A stretch of DNA of 64,000 nt from an uncultured Ellagibacter sp. (GCA_934663775.1 CAKUKU010000001.1:243113-307112); one strand, 5' to 3'; positions 17,800 through 27,160 are shown, counted from the first letter of the stretch. Program-made: numbers and translations. The notes: generated from the letters alone by a model not told the origin.

Positions 17800-18909
17800 T
17801 TACAGGTACTTCACGACCAAATCGCCCATGCCGGCGCAGTTGACCACCTTGTCGGCAGGAGTGGTGGCATCCTTCAGGTCGCCCGTGCGCCACCCGTCGT
17901 TGAGCAGGTTGGTCACCGCGCGGCGGATGTCGTCGGCGGCATCATTCATGTCGAAGCTGTAGCGCAGCATCATCTCGACGGAAAGAATCTGCGCAAGCGG
18001 GTTCGCGATGCCCTTGCCCGCGATGTCGGGCGCGCTGCCGTGGGACGGCTCGTAGAGCGCGGTGCCATCACCCAAGCTGGCGGAGGCGAGCATACCGAGC
18101 GAGCCCGTGATCTGGGCGGCCTCATCGGAGAGGATGTCGCCGAACATGTTCTCGGTCACCACGACGTCGAAGTCGGCGGGGCGGTTGATCAGCTGCATCG
18201 CCGTGTTGTCGACGAGCAGGTCCTCGATTTCGACATCGGGATATTCGGCCTCGCCGATGCGATGCACGATTTCGCGCCACATGCGGGAAGTCTCGAGCAC
18301 GTTGGCCTTGTCGACGCTCGTCACCTTCTTGCGGCGCTTGCGCGCAGCCTCGAACGCCTGACGGGCGATGCGCTCGATCTCGTACTCGCGGTACTCGAGC
18401 GTGTCGTAAGCGCGCTGCCCCTTGGCGCCGTTTACGCCAGCACCCTCCTCGTCATAGAAGCGCTCGCGCTTGCCGAAGTACAAACCGCCCGTCAGCTCGC
18501 GCACGATCATAAGGTCGACACCCGCGATGACCTCGGGCTTCAGCGTGGAAGCGCCGGCGAGCGCGTCGAAGATCTGCACGGGGCGCAGGTTGGTGTAGAG
18601 GCCCAAGCCCTTGCGGATGCCGAGCAAGCCCTGCTCAGGACGCGGGGCATTCGGGTCGGTCGTGTCCCACTTCGGCCCGCCCACAGCGGCAAGCAGCACG
18701 GCGTCGGCGGCCTTCGCGGCATCGAGCGTCGCTTGGGGAAGCGGCTCGCCCACCGCATCGATGGCAGCGCCGCCGATAAGCGATTCCTCGCACGCGAATT
18801 CCGTGTCGTACTTCGCGCTGACGGCGTTTAGGACCTTCACCCCTTCCGCGATGATCTCGGGGCCGATGCCGTCGCCCGGCAAAAGGCAGATGTTGTACTT
18901 CGTAGTCAT
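17800..18909 (-). CDS. leuB: 3-isopropylmalate dehydrogenase
   Basis: Oxidises and decarboxylates 3-isopropylmalate to 2-ketoisocaproate in leucine synthesis. The 369-residue protein shows [11 protein letters not shown] at the N-terminus, the substrate motif [11 protein letters not shown], and [19 protein letters not shown] near the C-terminus. The ATG at 18909 follows AAAGAGG. It is split from leuC-leuD at 24.4-26.2 kb by two PLP enzymes and a decayed region. No leuA is present in the window. Confidence 0.96.
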   Translation of the reverse strand: MTTKYNICLLPGDGIGPEIIAEGVKVLNAVSAKYDTEFACEESLIGGAAIDAVGEPLPQATLDAAKAADAVLLAAVGGPKWDTTDPNAPRPEQGLLGIRKGLGLYTNLRPVQIFDALAGASTLKPEVIAGVDLMIVRELTGGLYFGKRERFYDEEGAGVNGAKGQRAYDTLEYREYEIERIARQAFEAARKRRKKVTSVDKANVLETSRMWREIVHRIGEAEYPDVEIEDLLVDNTAMQLINRPADFDVVVTENMFGDILSDEAAQITGSLGMLASASLGDGTALYEPSHGSAPDIAGKGIANPLAQILSVEMMLRYSFDMNDAADDIRRAVTNLLNDGWRTGDLKDATTPADKVVNCAGMGDLVVKYL

Positions 18910-19117
18910 AGTTGCATGCCTCTTTCGATAAGCAGTTTCTCGCACCCGCCTATAGTAGCGCAGCGCGATAACAAGGAAGGGGCTCGCTCGGATTTCCCGC
19001 GCAAACTCGCAAAACGGAAGCCGCAACAGCGGCGCGAAATGGGCCATAGGGGTATTGCCAAGCCCGCACGCGCTCCCACATACTTTCAGGCGACAAACCG
19101 AATGCTAAGGAGGCTTC

Positions 19118-20464
19118 ATGGAAGATTTCTTCGCTATCAAGTGCCGCAACTGCGGCGGCCCCATGTATTCCCACCAGGCAACCCGCAGCTTCGAATGCGC
19201 GTACTGCGGGACGAGCGAGCCCTGGGGAGAAGGCGCGGCGGGGCAAGATTCCATCGTGAAGTTCCGCCACCAGCCCCTTCAAATGGTAAACGGCCTGATC
19301 AAGCTGCCCCAAGTGTCGCGCCTCGAACCCCCGAAGGAATCCGACTGGTACTTCTTCAAGTCCTACTGGCGCAACATGTCCCTCACCGAGTGGATCTTAA
19401 ACGAGGACCCCGCCACCGCAGGCGAGTTCGAGCGCGCAACGACCGTGAGCATCCCCTGCCCGTTTTGCGGCGCGGCGTTCGAGGGTGATTCGACCCAGAG
19501 CGTGTTCGAGTGCCCGTCGTGCGGAAACAAGATCGGCGCCACCGACCTGATGCAACCTGGCACGTTCAGCAAGCACCTATCCATCGGGACAGGCTCGGAG
19601 TACATCCCCGACCAGGCAATTCCCTGCCGCATATCCGAGCAGCAGGCGCGCGCAAACGCCCGCGAGCTCGTGCGGCAGCACCCCGGCCTCTTCGCGGGGC
19701 ACAACGTCGAGGACGCCATCGACAACCAGATGGTTCTCGCGTATACCGCGGTATCGCTCGCTGACCTGCGCATAATCGCGTCTTACCCCGGCAGGAAGCT
19801 CCAAAAGGAGACGCTCGTGCTCTTCGAGGTGCTCGATTGGGTCTACCCCAAGACGCGCATATTCGATTTGTCCCTCATGAACCTTTTGGAGCCGTGGGAT
19901 TTCTCGGCGGTGGCCCCCTTCGACCCCGCCATGCAGGAGGGGAATTTCCGCGTGGCGGCCGTCGAGGCTTTCGCGAAGGACAGCGTCATCATCGACAACC
20001 TGGCGCTCAAGATTGCGAAAAACGACGCCGAGGAAGCGCTCGGCTTGAGCAAGAAGAGCCTCCGCACCTGGACATATAACGTGAGGAAGCACACTTCTGG
20101 GCTCATGCTCGTGCCCATCTACTACGTCGACAGGCCCGCCTCGGACGGGCGCGAGGGCGAGCAGGTGCGCATCGCCGTGAACGGCCAGACGGGACGCGCC
20201 GCCGCCGTGCTGTTCAGCGAGACACGCGAAACCCACGTTGTCGCCCCGCTCAGCTCGACTGTGCACCTCTCGGGCGAGAGCACCGTGCACGCGACGCCCA
20301 TCGAGATTCGCTACGTGAAGTCGCCTTTCCTGCACGAGATCGTCCGCATCGGGGGCAACGGCGGCAGCGGCGGCGCCCCACAGGCCGAGGCGAGGCGCGA
20401 AGGGTCCTTGCGCGAGGAGAAGGTTAAAAAGCAAGGGTTCTTCTCGAAGATATTCGGGAAGTAG
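19118..20464 (+). CDS. Double zinc-ribbon protein of unknown function
   Basis: A 448-residue protein with two zinc ribbons in its first third: C9-x2-C12...C27-x2-C30 (CRNCGG, CAYCG) and C114-x2-C117...C132-x2-C135 (CPFCG, CPSCG). The remaining 300 residues form a soluble mixed domain with a strand-rich region around 330-400 and a basic tail ending KKQGFFSKIFGK. There is no signal peptide or transmembrane segment. It has an AAGGAGG site 5 bases before the ATG and its own terminator. TFIIB-type zinc-ribbon proteins of this kind are common in actinomycetes, but I cannot assign a function. Confidence 0.8.
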   Translation: MEDFFAIKCRNCGGPMYSHQATRSFECAYCGTSEPWGEGAAGQDSIVKFRHQPLQMVNGLIKLPQVSRLEPPKESDWYFFKSYWRNMSLTEWILNEDPATAGEFERATTVSIPCPFCGAAFEGDSTQSVFECPSCGNKIGATDLMQPGTFSKHLSIGTGSEYIPDQAIPCRISEQQARANARELVRQHPGLFAGHNVEDAIDNQMVLAYTAVSLADLRIIASYPGRKLQKETLVLFEVLDWVYPKTRIFDLSLMNLLEPWDFSAVAPFDPAMQEGNFRVAAVEAFAKDSVIIDNLALKIAKNDAEEALGLSKKSLRTWTYNVRKHTSGLMLVPIYYVDRPASDGREGEQVRIAVNGQTGRAAAVLFSETRETHVVAPLSSTVHLSGESTVHATPIEIRYVKSPFLHEIVRIGGNGGSGGAPQAEARREGSLREEKVKKQGFFSKIFGK

Positions 20465-20493
20465 GCCGCCGGGCGGCAAATACTTGCAAGGAG

Positions 20494-20530
20494 GGGGGCG
20501 ACCAGGGCCGATGATAGCCTGGTCGCCCCC
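20494..20530 (+). terminator. Intrinsic terminator of the zinc-ribbon gene
   Basis: GGGGGCGACCAGG (20494-20506) pairs perfectly with CCTGGTCGCCCCC (20518-20530) around an 11-base loop, followed by TTT, 30 bases after the stop. Confidence 0.8.
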
Positions 20531-20626
20531 TTTGCGTAGCCGTGAGGCCTAAGGCAGGAGACCCGATTCTAAGACCAGAGACCCGACTCTGAAGCCAGAA
20601 AGCCCAATCCCGAGGTTGGAGAGCCC

Positions 20627-21850
20627 TCATTTAAACTCCGCGGCATCTTTTCCTGTTGGAGTGGCGACTTTTCTCCCCAGAGCCGCCACCGCCCGCTCGA
20701 GTCGGCCGCAGGCGTCCTCGATCATGGCCTTCGGGCTTGCGAGGTTCACGCGGACAAAGCCCGCGCCCTCGGGGCCGAACATCGTTCCCATGTCGAGCCA
20801 GAGCTTCGCGTCATGCTCCATCAGGCGCTTGAGCTCGTCGTCGTTAAGCCCCAGTTCGCGACAGTCGAGCCACGGCAGGTACGTGCTCTCGAGCGGCACG
20901 AGCTCCACGCCCGGCATGCGCGAAACCGCCGCCTCGAGCACGGCGTAATTCTCGTCGAGCACGCCCTTGAGCTCGTCGAGCCATTCTCCGCCCTGCTCAT
21001 AGCATGCCTGCGTGGCCACGACGCCGAACACGCTCGGCTCGTCGTAGCCCGTGCGGTCGAGCGTGCGCCTGAACGCGGCGCGCAGATCGGGGTTCGGGAT
21101 GAAGATGTTCGACAGCTGCAGCCCTGCCAGGTTGAACGTCTTGCTCGGCGCCGTGCAGACAACGGCGCTTTTGGCATAGCGCTCGCCGAGCGAGGCGTAC
21201 GGCACATGCACATGACCCGCGCGCGCGAAGTCGGCGTGAATCTCGTCAGCGACCACCACGACGTTGTGGCGCAGGCAGATGTCGCCGATGCGGCGCAGCT
21301 CGTCTTCGGTCCACGCGCGCCCCACGGGATTGTGCGGGTTGCACAGGATGAACAGCTTCGCACCCGATTTCTCCAGCTCGCGCTCGAAGCCCTCGTAGTC
21401 CATGGTGTAGCGCCCATCCTCGTAAAGCAGGGGGCTCGTGACCATCTTGCGGCCGTTGTCCTCGATCATCATGCGGAGCGGGTAGTACACAGGCGGCTGG
21501 ATGATCACGGAATCACCCGGCTGCGTGAACGAGGTCACGGCCATGGCCAGGGCGAACACCACGCCGGGGGTCATGACGAACCACTCGCGCGCGGGCCGCC
21601 AGCCGTGACGGCGCTCAAACCACGCTTGCACCGCCTCGTAGTATCCGTCGGGCGCCATCGAGTAGCCGAACACGCCGTGTGCCACGCGTTCCCCCAGCGC
21701 CTCGATTGCGGCGGGCGCGGTCTTGAAATCCATGTCGGCGACCCAAAGCGGCAGCTCATCGGCGGCGTGGCCGCGGCGGCTCCACGCGTCCCACTTCAAG
21801 CTGCCCGTACCGCGGCGCTCGATGATCGTCTCGAAATCGTACTTCGTCAT
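20627..21850 (-). CDS. PatB/MalY-type cystathionine beta-lyase (class I aminotransferase fold)
   Basis: A 407-residue fold-type I PLP enzyme. The MalY/PatB signature is present: PLWVADMDFKTAPAAIEAL, VMTPGVV, ILCNPHNPVGRAW, VADEIHADF and the PLP lysine in TAPSKTFNLAG. The family cleaves C-S bonds in cystathionine or cystine, giving homocysteine or sulfide, pyruvate and ammonia. The ATG at 21850 is chosen because the 20 upstream codons have no ribosome site. Its neighbour upstream is a cystathionine gamma-synthase-type enzyme, so the pair fits transsulfuration toward methionine. Confidence 0.9.
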   Translation of the reverse strand: MTKYDFETIIERRGTGSLKWDAWSRRGHAADELPLWVADMDFKTAPAAIEALGERVAHGVFGYSMAPDGYYEAVQAWFERRHGWRPAREWFVMTPGVVFALAMAVTSFTQPGDSVIIQPPVYYPLRMMIEDNGRKMVTSPLLYEDGRYTMDYEGFERELEKSGAKLFILCNPHNPVGRAWTEDELRRIGDICLRHNVVVVADEIHADFARAGHVHVPYASLGERYAKSAVVCTAPSKTFNLAGLQLSNIFIPNPDLRAAFRRTLDRTGYDEPSVFGVVATQACYEQGGEWLDELKGVLDENYAVLEAAVSRMPGVELVPLESTYLPWLDCRELGLNDDELKRLMEHDAKLWLDMGTMFGPEGAGFVRVNLASPKAMIEDACGRLERAVAALGRKVATPTGKDAAEFK

Positions 21851-21947
21851 GCGAATGCTCCGTTCACTGTCGCACGCAAGGCCGCGCCCGGGCGCACCCG
21901 TCCCAGGCAAAATGCACGACCTTGGTGTTTTTCCTCCCGCGATAAGG

Positions 21948-23159
21948 TTACCCTATCGCCTGCTCCAAGTCGGCGATAAGGTCCTCCGCGTTTTCGAGGC
22001 CGACTGAAAGGCGCAGCAGGCACTCGTCGATTCCCAGCTTGTCGAGCATCGGCTTCGGAATCGAGCCGTGCGTCTGCACGAGCGGATACGTCACGAGGCT
22101 CTCTGTGCCGCCAAGGCTCTCCGCGAAGAGAACGAGCCGCACACGCTCGAGCACCGCCAGCGCGCGCTCGTGCGTGTCGACCTTGAAGGACACCATCGCG
22201 CCGAAACCCGAGGTCTGCCGACAGGACAGCTCATAGTCCGGGTGATCGGGGTCGCCAACGTAGAACACATCTGCGACATGGGGATTCGCTTTCAGCGCCT
22301 CCACGATACGCTTCGCGTTGCCCTCCTGCTGGCGAAGGCGAACGCCGAGCGTCTTCAAGCTTCGCAGCATAAGCCAGCTGTCGAACGGGTCGAGCTGGTT
22401 GCCCTCGCTCATCGTGGCGTTGAACAGCGTCTCGAGCAGCGCGCTGTCGCGCAGGACAAGAAAGCCCGACAGCACGTCGTTGTGGCCGCACAGGTACTTC
22501 GTGCCGCTGTAAACCACCACGTCAGCGCCCAGTTCGAGCGGCTTCTGGAAGTACATGGTAAGAAAGGTGTTGTCCACCGCAAGCACCGCCCCGTGCGAGT
22601 GCGCGGCTTCGGCGATGCTGGCGATATCGGCTACCTTCATGGCGGGGTTTGTAGGCGTTTCCAGAAACACGAGCTTCGTGTTCGGCCTGAACGACGCCGC
22701 GAGCACCTCGGCATCGGTAAGGTCGACGTAGTCGAATTCCAGCCCGTACTGCGTATAGATGTTGCTGAACAGGCGATACGTGCCGCCGTAAAGGTCGTCG
22801 CTCACCAGCACATGATCGCCCGAGCGCAGAAGCTTGAGCAGCGTGGTGATGGCCGCCATGCCGCTCGAGAACGCCATGCACTTCTTCCCGCCCTCCAAAA
22901 GGGCGATGGTGTTCTCAAGCTCCAAGCGCGTCGGATTCCCGCAGCGAGAATAGCAGTAGCCGGTCGATTTGCCCCAAGCGGGATGGGCGAACGTCGCGGA
23001 CTGGTAGAGCGGGTAGCTGATGGCACCCGTGCGCGCATCTACGCCCTCATAGCCGTGGACCGCGATGGATTCCGCGTGCCAGCCAGCGTGTTTCTCCTGG
23101 TCGATACCGAGAAGCCCCTCGATTTCCTCGGCCATTGCCTCGAAGCTTGAGTCGTTCAT
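21948..23159 (-). CDS. Cys/Met metabolism PLP enzyme (cystathionine gamma-synthase/lyase type)
   Basis: A 403-residue member of the Cys/Met-metabolism PLP family. Visible motifs are YSRCGNPTRLELE, FSSGMAAI, DDLYGGTYRL, FLETPTNP, AVDNTF and the PLP lysine in YSGTKYLCGHNDV. Members act as cystathionine gamma-synthase, beta-lyase or gamma-lyase, and sequence alone separates these poorly. Homoserine from hom would supply the synthase route and the PatB-like enzyme downstream the lyase step, so I favour cystathionine gamma-synthase. The ATG at 23159 has only a distant GAAGGGA site. A long N-terminal extension of the open frame is not supported. Confidence 0.88.
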   Translation of the reverse strand: MNDSSFEAMAEEIEGLLGIDQEKHAGWHAESIAVHGYEGVDARTGAISYPLYQSATFAHPAWGKSTGYCYSRCGNPTRLELENTIALLEGGKKCMAFSSGMAAITTLLKLLRSGDHVLVSDDLYGGTYRLFSNIYTQYGLEFDYVDLTDAEVLAASFRPNTKLVFLETPTNPAMKVADIASIAEAAHSHGAVLAVDNTFLTMYFQKPLELGADVVVYSGTKYLCGHNDVLSGFLVLRDSALLETLFNATMSEGNQLDPFDSWLMLRSLKTLGVRLRQQEGNAKRIVEALKANPHVADVFYVGDPDHPDYELSCRQTSGFGAMVSFKVDTHERALAVLERVRLVLFAESLGGTESLVTYPLVQTHGSIPKPMLDKLGIDECLLRLSVGLENAEDLIADLEQAIG

Positions 23160-24037
23160 ACGAGCAGTGTTCCCTTCCCCCGATGTCGTCTTCCGCAAAG
23201 GACAAATGCTCGGGAAACGCTGGCGCCCTGGCAGCCTCGCCCATGCGGGGCACGCAAAGACCGAGAGGCGCAACAGCTCGCAGAAATCTTGAGTCTCTGG
23301 CCCACCCGGCACGACACGTGCGCGCGACCTGCGCAGCACGGCATGCCCGGCCCACGCAACCTCCCCCACTCACCGCTTACGCAGAGGCGGCACGGCGAGT
23401 ATGTCTAATCCGCGCCAACCCATCGCGCGCTACACACGCAGAGGCAGAACGGAGCAGCCAGCATTTCCCTAGCAAGTTTGTATGGTTCGAATACGAGTGG
23501 TTAGTGTATCGAAGAATCGCACTGCCTGCATGGAAATCAGATAACTCTGATATTCGTTTTACAGAACACTAGTTATCAGGTGGAAAATCATTGCCGAATT
23601 TACGGAAAGACAGCGTCCAATCAGCAGAGAGGCAAGTTCGTGGTCAATTGGACGAGTTGTGCGACGTTTTTTCGCCCGATCCTCCCCTTCATGATGGCTT
23701 GGAGCGTCCTTCGAGAGCAAAACCCCAGGTCAGCTTAAAACAAGTTGGATTATTCTGAGAAATGGCAGCGCACAACTCTCCCAAGTGACCACGAGTAGGC
23801 CCTCCGCTCCCTGGGGCCGCCTGAGAAACAACTCGCTCGCCCCGCGGGGCATTCTGGAAGTAGCATGCTCGCCCCGCGGGGGTACTTCCGTAGTGGCATC
23901 TTTGCCCCGCGCTATCCACGACCTTCGGCGAATATCGTCGCCGTCTCCCAGTTCTTCATGTACGAGAAATGGAAGGCGGTTCAAGATCAGGGAGACGGGA
24001 GGCGGCCCGTATCTGGAATGCGTAGGGCAGTTCAAAA
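23160..24037. other. Gene-free, repeat-bearing stretch upstream of the Cys/Met enzyme
   Basis: About 880 bases with no credible gene. 23460-23600 is AT-rich and holds inverted repeats (ATCAGA/TCTGAT around 23537-23552; GATAACT/AGTTATC at 23540-23546 and 23571-23577). 23839-23912 holds three G+C palindromes at 32-33-base spacing, and 23975-24057 holds a direct repeat. The region runs into a frameshifted pseudogene at 24038. It looks like decayed accessory DNA; a regulatory leader for the gene at 23159 could lie at its left end. Confidence 0.5.
23839..23912. repeat. Three G+C-rich palindromes at 32-33-bp spacing
   Basis: GCCCCGCGGGGC (23839-23850), GCCCCGCGGGGG (23871-23882) and GCCCCGCGC (23904-23912) recur every 32-33 bases, with partly similar spacers that contain GGAAGTAGCATGC and TTCCGTAGTGGCATC. 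Each unit can fold with GCGGGG pairing to CCCCGC of the next. Too short and too palindromic for a CRISPR array. Confidence 0.5.
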
Positions 24038-24057
24038 TCAGGAGAACGAGAGGCGCC
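23975..24057. repeat. Imperfect 33-bp direct repeat
   Basis: GGCGGTTCAAGATCAGG... (23975-24007) and GGCAGTTCAAAATCAGG... (24026-24057) share about 25 of 33 bases, ending GACGGGAGGCGGCC and AACGAGAGGCGCC. They are 51 bases apart in the decayed region, adjoining the pseudogene. Possibly an intergenic repeat family of this genome. Confidence 0.4.
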
Positions 24058-24370
24058 AGGTTACACTGAAGGGACTGATCCCGAAGGAGTTCCGGAGCCA
24101 GTCCCAGTCCATGCTGAGCTGCTGGTTGAGATAGCCCTCATCGTCACTAACCTTCGTGTTTTCCCTGGAGGCGTTCTTGCGGGCATTCTCATAATCCCTG
24201 CGTGCCGCCATCGCGTCCTCATAGAGGCGCTGCTGCTCATCCTAAATGGCGTCGCGCTTGCTCGACGAGCTCGTCGTAGGGGTGTTTCAGCTCGTCATGC
24301 TTCTTCTGGGCGGCAGCAAGATTAGAGGTGTCGACGCCCTGCGCCGCCTCCTCGGCATCGGCTTTCTCCT
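24038..24370 (-). pseudogene. Frameshifted C-terminal fragment of a charged coiled-coil protein
   Basis: Just past the leuD stop the minus strand encodes [20 protein letters not shown] and AQKKHDELKHPYDELVEQAR, then hits a stop near 24240. A second frame continues with DEQQRLYEDAMAARRDYENA and MDWDWLRNSFGISPFSVTW up to a TGA at 24038-24040. A frameshift and a TAG where CAG is expected separate the two parts. The heptad-like charged text indicates a long coiled coil. No start codon exists, so it is a truncated, decayed gene whose 5' part was lost at the leuD junction. Family not recognised. Confidence 0.55.
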
Positions 24371-24865
24371 TTACTTCCCCAGCACCTTCTTCGTGCGGTT
24401 GATAAGGCCGCCTTCCTCGATAATCTCGCGGATGAACGGCGGGAACGGCTGCGCCTTGAAGGTCTCGCCCGTCGTGGTGTTCGTGATGATGCCCGCGTCG
24501 GCGTCGACATCCACAACGTCGCCCTGCTTGATGGCGTCGACCGCCTCGGGGCACTCCATGATGGCAAGGCCCGTGTTGATCGAGTTGCGGTAGAAGATGC
24601 GCGCGAAGCTCTTCGCGATAACCACGTCCACGCCCGCCGCCTTGATGGCGATCGGCGCATGCTCGCGCGAGCTGCCGCAGCCGAAGTTCTCCTCGGCAAC
24701 GATAATGTCGCCCTTCTTGACCTTCTTCACGAAGTCGGCGTCCAAATCCTCCAGGCAATGCTGCGCGAGCCACTCGGGCTCGGAGGAGTTCAGGTAGCGG
24801 GCAGGAATGATGACGTCGGTGTCGATGTCGCGCCCGTAGCGATGCGCGGTACCCTTGAAATGCAT
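24371..24865 (-). CDS. leuD: 3-isopropylmalate dehydratase small subunit
   Basis: Swivelling subunit of isopropylmalate isomerase, acting with LeuC on 2-isopropylmalate. The 164-residue length and the motifs [32 protein letters not shown] and [11 protein letters not shown] mark the short archaeal-type LeuD. It starts 21 bases after leuC. Its 3' end abuts a pseudogene, so a rearrangement breakpoint lies right after the stop codon, but the C-terminus ([10 protein letters not shown]) looks complete. Confidence 0.95.
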   Translation of the reverse strand: MHFKGTAHRYGRDIDTDVIIPARYLNSSEPEWLAQHCLEDLDADFVKKVKKGDIIVAEENFGCGSSREHAPIAIKAAGVDVVIAKSFARIFYRNSINTGLAIMECPEAVDAIKQGDVVDVDADAGIITNTTTGETFKAQPFPPFIREIIEEGGLINRTKKVLGK

Positions 24866-24886
24866 GAGTGGAACCTTCCCTTCCCG

Positions 24887-26155
24887 TTAGTCCAAATCTT
24901 CCGGCAGGCCGATGTGGCCCAAGACCGCGCTCGCCGCGGCAACGGCCGGCGAGGAGAGATAGACCTCGCTCGTCGGGTCGCCCATGCGGCCGACGAAGTT
25001 GCGGTTGCTGGTGGAAATCGAGCGCTCACCTGCAGCGAGGATGCCCATGTAGCCGCCCAGGCACGGGCCGCATGTCGGGGTGGACACCGCGCAGTTGGCG
25101 TCGAGGAAGATGTCCATCAAGCCCTCGGCGATGCACTGCTTGTACACCTGCTGCGTGGCGGGAATCACGATGCAGCGCACGTCGGGATGAACCTTGCGGC
25201 CCTTGAGCACGGCCGCGGCCTGGCGCATGTCCTCCAGGCGGCCGTTCGTGCAGCTGCCAATGACGGACTGGTCGATCTTCACGTCGCGCGCCTCGGCGAC
25301 CGGGCGCGTGTTCGACGGCAGATGCGGGAACGCGACCGTCGGCGGAATGTCGGACGCCTTGATCTCGTACACCTTCGCGTACGTCGCGTCGGGGTCGGAA
25401 TGATACTCGGTGTAGGGGCGCTCGGTGCGGCCGTCCATGTAAGCGCGCGTGATGTCGTCCACCTCGATGAGGCCGGCCTTGCCGCCAGCTTCGATCGCCA
25501 TGTTGGAGATGGAAAGGCGCTGGTCCATCGACAGGCTGCGGATGGCGCTGCCCGCGAACTCCATCGCCTTGTACAGCGCGCCGTCGACGCCGATCATGCC
25601 GATGATGTAGAGGATGATGTCCTTGCCGGTAACGCCCGGGTTGAGCTCGCCGTCGATCTTGAAGAGCAGCGTCTCGGGCACCTTGAACCACGCCTTGCCA
25701 GTGGCATAGCCGACCGCGGCATCGGTGGAGCCGACGCCCGTGGAGAATGCGCCGAGCGCACCATAGGTGCAGGTGTGGGAGTCGGCGCCGATGATGAGGT
25801 CGCCCGCGCCCACAACGCCCTGCTCGGGCAGAAGCGCGTGCTCAACGCCCATGCAGCCGACTTCGTAGTAGTGCGTGATGCCCTGCTCGCGGGCAAATTC
25901 GCGCACCTGCTTGGCCTGCTCAGCGCTTTTGATGTCCTTGTTGGGAACGTAGTGGTCGGGCACCAGGGCGATCTTAGTCGGATCGAACACCTTCTCGACA
26001 CCGATCTTCTTGAAGTTCTTGATCGCGATAGGCGACGTGATGTCGTTGGAAAGCACGAGGTCGAGGTCGCATTCGATCAGCTGCCCCGGCTCCACTTCAT
26101 CGAGATGCGCATGGGCGGCCAGAATCTTTTCCGCCATGGTCATGGGACGTGCCAT
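24887..26155 (-). CDS. leuC: 3-isopropylmalate dehydratase large subunit
   Basis: Aconitase-family catalytic subunit with a 4Fe-4S cluster. The 422-residue short form (HacA/archaeal type) starts [16 protein letters not shown] at 26155 after AGAGGGAG. Cluster cysteines lie in GSCTNGR and in [10 protein letters not shown]. The substrate text [20 protein letters not shown] is complete. It forms an operon with leuD. The short pair can also act on homologues such as homocitrate or citramalate products, but with leuB nearby leucine synthesis is the best reading. Confidence 0.95.
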   Translation of the reverse strand: MARPMTMAEKILAAHAHLDEVEPGQLIECDLDLVLSNDITSPIAIKNFKKIGVEKVFDPTKIALVPDHYVPNKDIKSAEQAKQVREFAREQGITHYYEVGCMGVEHALLPEQGVVGAGDLIIGADSHTCTYGALGAFSTGVGSTDAAVGYATGKAWFKVPETLLFKIDGELNPGVTGKDIILYIIGMIGVDGALYKAMEFAGSAIRSLSMDQRLSISNMAIEAGGKAGLIEVDDITRAYMDGRTERPYTEYHSDPDATYAKVYEIKASDIPPTVAFPHLPSNTRPVAEARDVKIDQSVIGSCTNGRLEDMRQAAAVLKGRKVHPDVRCIVIPATQQVYKQCIAEGLMDIFLDANCAVSTPTCGPCLGGYMGILAAGERSISTSNRNFVGRMGDPTSEVYLSSPAVAAASAVLGHIGLPEDLD

Positions 26156-26302
26156 GTTGACTCCCTCTTTCGTGCAGTTGAACCGTCTGGATAAGCTCGA
26201 ATATTGTAGCACCGCCCCAGAAACAGCGCGCCCCGCTCGCCCCAAGCATACGCAAGCCGCAAAATTCGTTCTCGAAGATGTTGCTATTATTCTTATATCC
26301 AT

Positions 26303-26340
26303 GTCATACGTAATACTATATAATATGTACAACGTATGAC
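26303..26340. promoter_or_regulatory. Operator palindrome over the -10 of the toxin-antitoxin operon
   Basis: GTCATACGT (26303-26311) and ACGTATGAC (26332-26340) are exact inverted repeats, 20 bases apart. TATAAT (26319-26324) lies between them as a -10 box. The operon starts at 26361. A repressor spanning the palindrome would cover the promoter, the usual autoregulation of RelB-like antitoxins (inference). Confidence 0.7.
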
Positions 26341-26360
26341 GTAGGAGAAAGGCGCGGAAA

Positions 26361-26681
26361 ATGGCGGATGCGATGGTATCGGCGCGTATGTCGGCGGAGA
26401 AAAAGGACGCTGGGAATCAGATTCTTGAGTCGCTTGGGACGAACGCCTCCCAGGCGGTGAACGAGCTCTACGATTTCGTCATTCGCAACAAGCGGCTTCC
26501 CTTCGCGCCAAAACAAGAGCTTGGCCTGCACAAATACACGAAAGAGCAAATCGCCGAAGCCACAAGGGCAGTCAACAGCCTGGTGATTCACGGCGTCGAT
26601 CCTCGGCTCGCGAACATGGATCTCAAAGAGGTTAAGCGCATGCGCCTCGAGGAAAAATGCAGGATGGAGCTCGACGCATGA
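26361..26681 (+). CDS. RelB/DinJ-like antitoxin
   Basis: A 106-residue protein whose first half ([20 protein letters not shown] then [20 protein letters not shown]) matches the RelB/DinJ ribbon-helix-helix antitoxins, which bind DNA as dimers. The C-terminal half is helical and charged, as expected for the toxin-neutralising part. The ATG follows GGAGAAAGG. Its stop overlaps the toxin start (ATGA), so the two are translated together. DinJ usually pairs with YafQ/RelE toxins; here the partner is a PIN protein, a less common mix. Confidence 0.82.
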   Translation: MADAMVSARMSAEKKDAGNQILESLGTNASQAVNELYDFVIRNKRLPFAPKQELGLHKYTKEQIAEATRAVNSLVIHGVDPRLANMDLKEVKRMRLEEKCRMELDA

Positions 26682-27133
26682 AGTTACTGGTAGACACCAA
26701 CGTGCTTCTTGACTGCATGCTGGAGCGAAAGCCCTTCGACAAGCCGGCGTCCCTTTTGATGTTATTAGGCGAGATTGGCGAGATGGACCTGTTCATGAGC
26801 GGATCACAAGTAACGGACGCCTATTATCTCCTGACGAACGGCGGAAAGCAAGGCCGAGCCAACATCGCGAAGCGCGCGCTGGCGGATGCACGGAAGTTCA
26901 TTCGCATCGCGCCGATCACAGAGCGGGAAATCGACGCCGCGCTCGATTCAACCTGGGATGACGTCGAGGATGCCTGCGTTTATCAAGCAGCGCGGTCCAT
27001 CAAGGCCGACGCGATCATCACGCGCAACCAAAAGGACTTCGAGAAGTCGTCAATTAAAGTGCTCGACTGCGAGGAGTTCTTCACCTGGTTAAAAGAAGAC
27101 AAAGGCGTCGAGTACGGCGAGGTGGAGTTATAG
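26678..27133 (+). CDS. PIN-domain toxin
   Basis: A 151-residue PIN ribonuclease. The four acidic positions are visible: D in LVDTNVLLD (6), E near TEREIDAAL, D in DDVEDACVYQAA, and D in IITRNQKDF. PIN toxins cleave tRNA or rRNA when the antitoxin is degraded. The ATG lies in the antitoxin stop codon (GCATGA), which is why the longer frame starting 21 bases upstream is rejected. A 10-bp terminator follows. It belongs to the longer VapC-like branch that is often paired with RHH antitoxins in Firmicutes and Actinobacteria. Confidence 0.88.
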   Translation: MKLLVDTNVLLDCMLERKPFDKPASLLMLLGEIGEMDLFMSGSQVTDAYYLLTNGGKQGRANIAKRALADARKFIRIAPITEREIDAALDSTWDDVEDACVYQAARSIKADAIITRNQKDFEKSSIKVLDCEEFFTWLKEDKGVEYGEVEL

Positions 27134-27135
27134 CA

Positions 27136-27160
27136 GAAAGGCCACCAGGAGTGGCCTTTC
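27136..27160 (+). terminator. Terminator of the toxin-antitoxin operon
   Basis: GAAAGGCCAC (27136-27145) pairs with GTGGCCTTTC (27151-27160), with a 5-base loop, 2 bases past the toxin stop. Confidence 0.75.

Noticed and set aside
23160..23460. SAM riboswitch upstream of the Cys/Met enzyme
   Set aside because: I found none of the conserved SAM-I, SAM-II or SAM-IV core strings in the minus-strand leader, though a covariance search would be needed to be sure.
23839..23912. CRISPR array
   Set aside because: Only three short, palindromic G+C units with non-unique spacers; no cas genes in the window.
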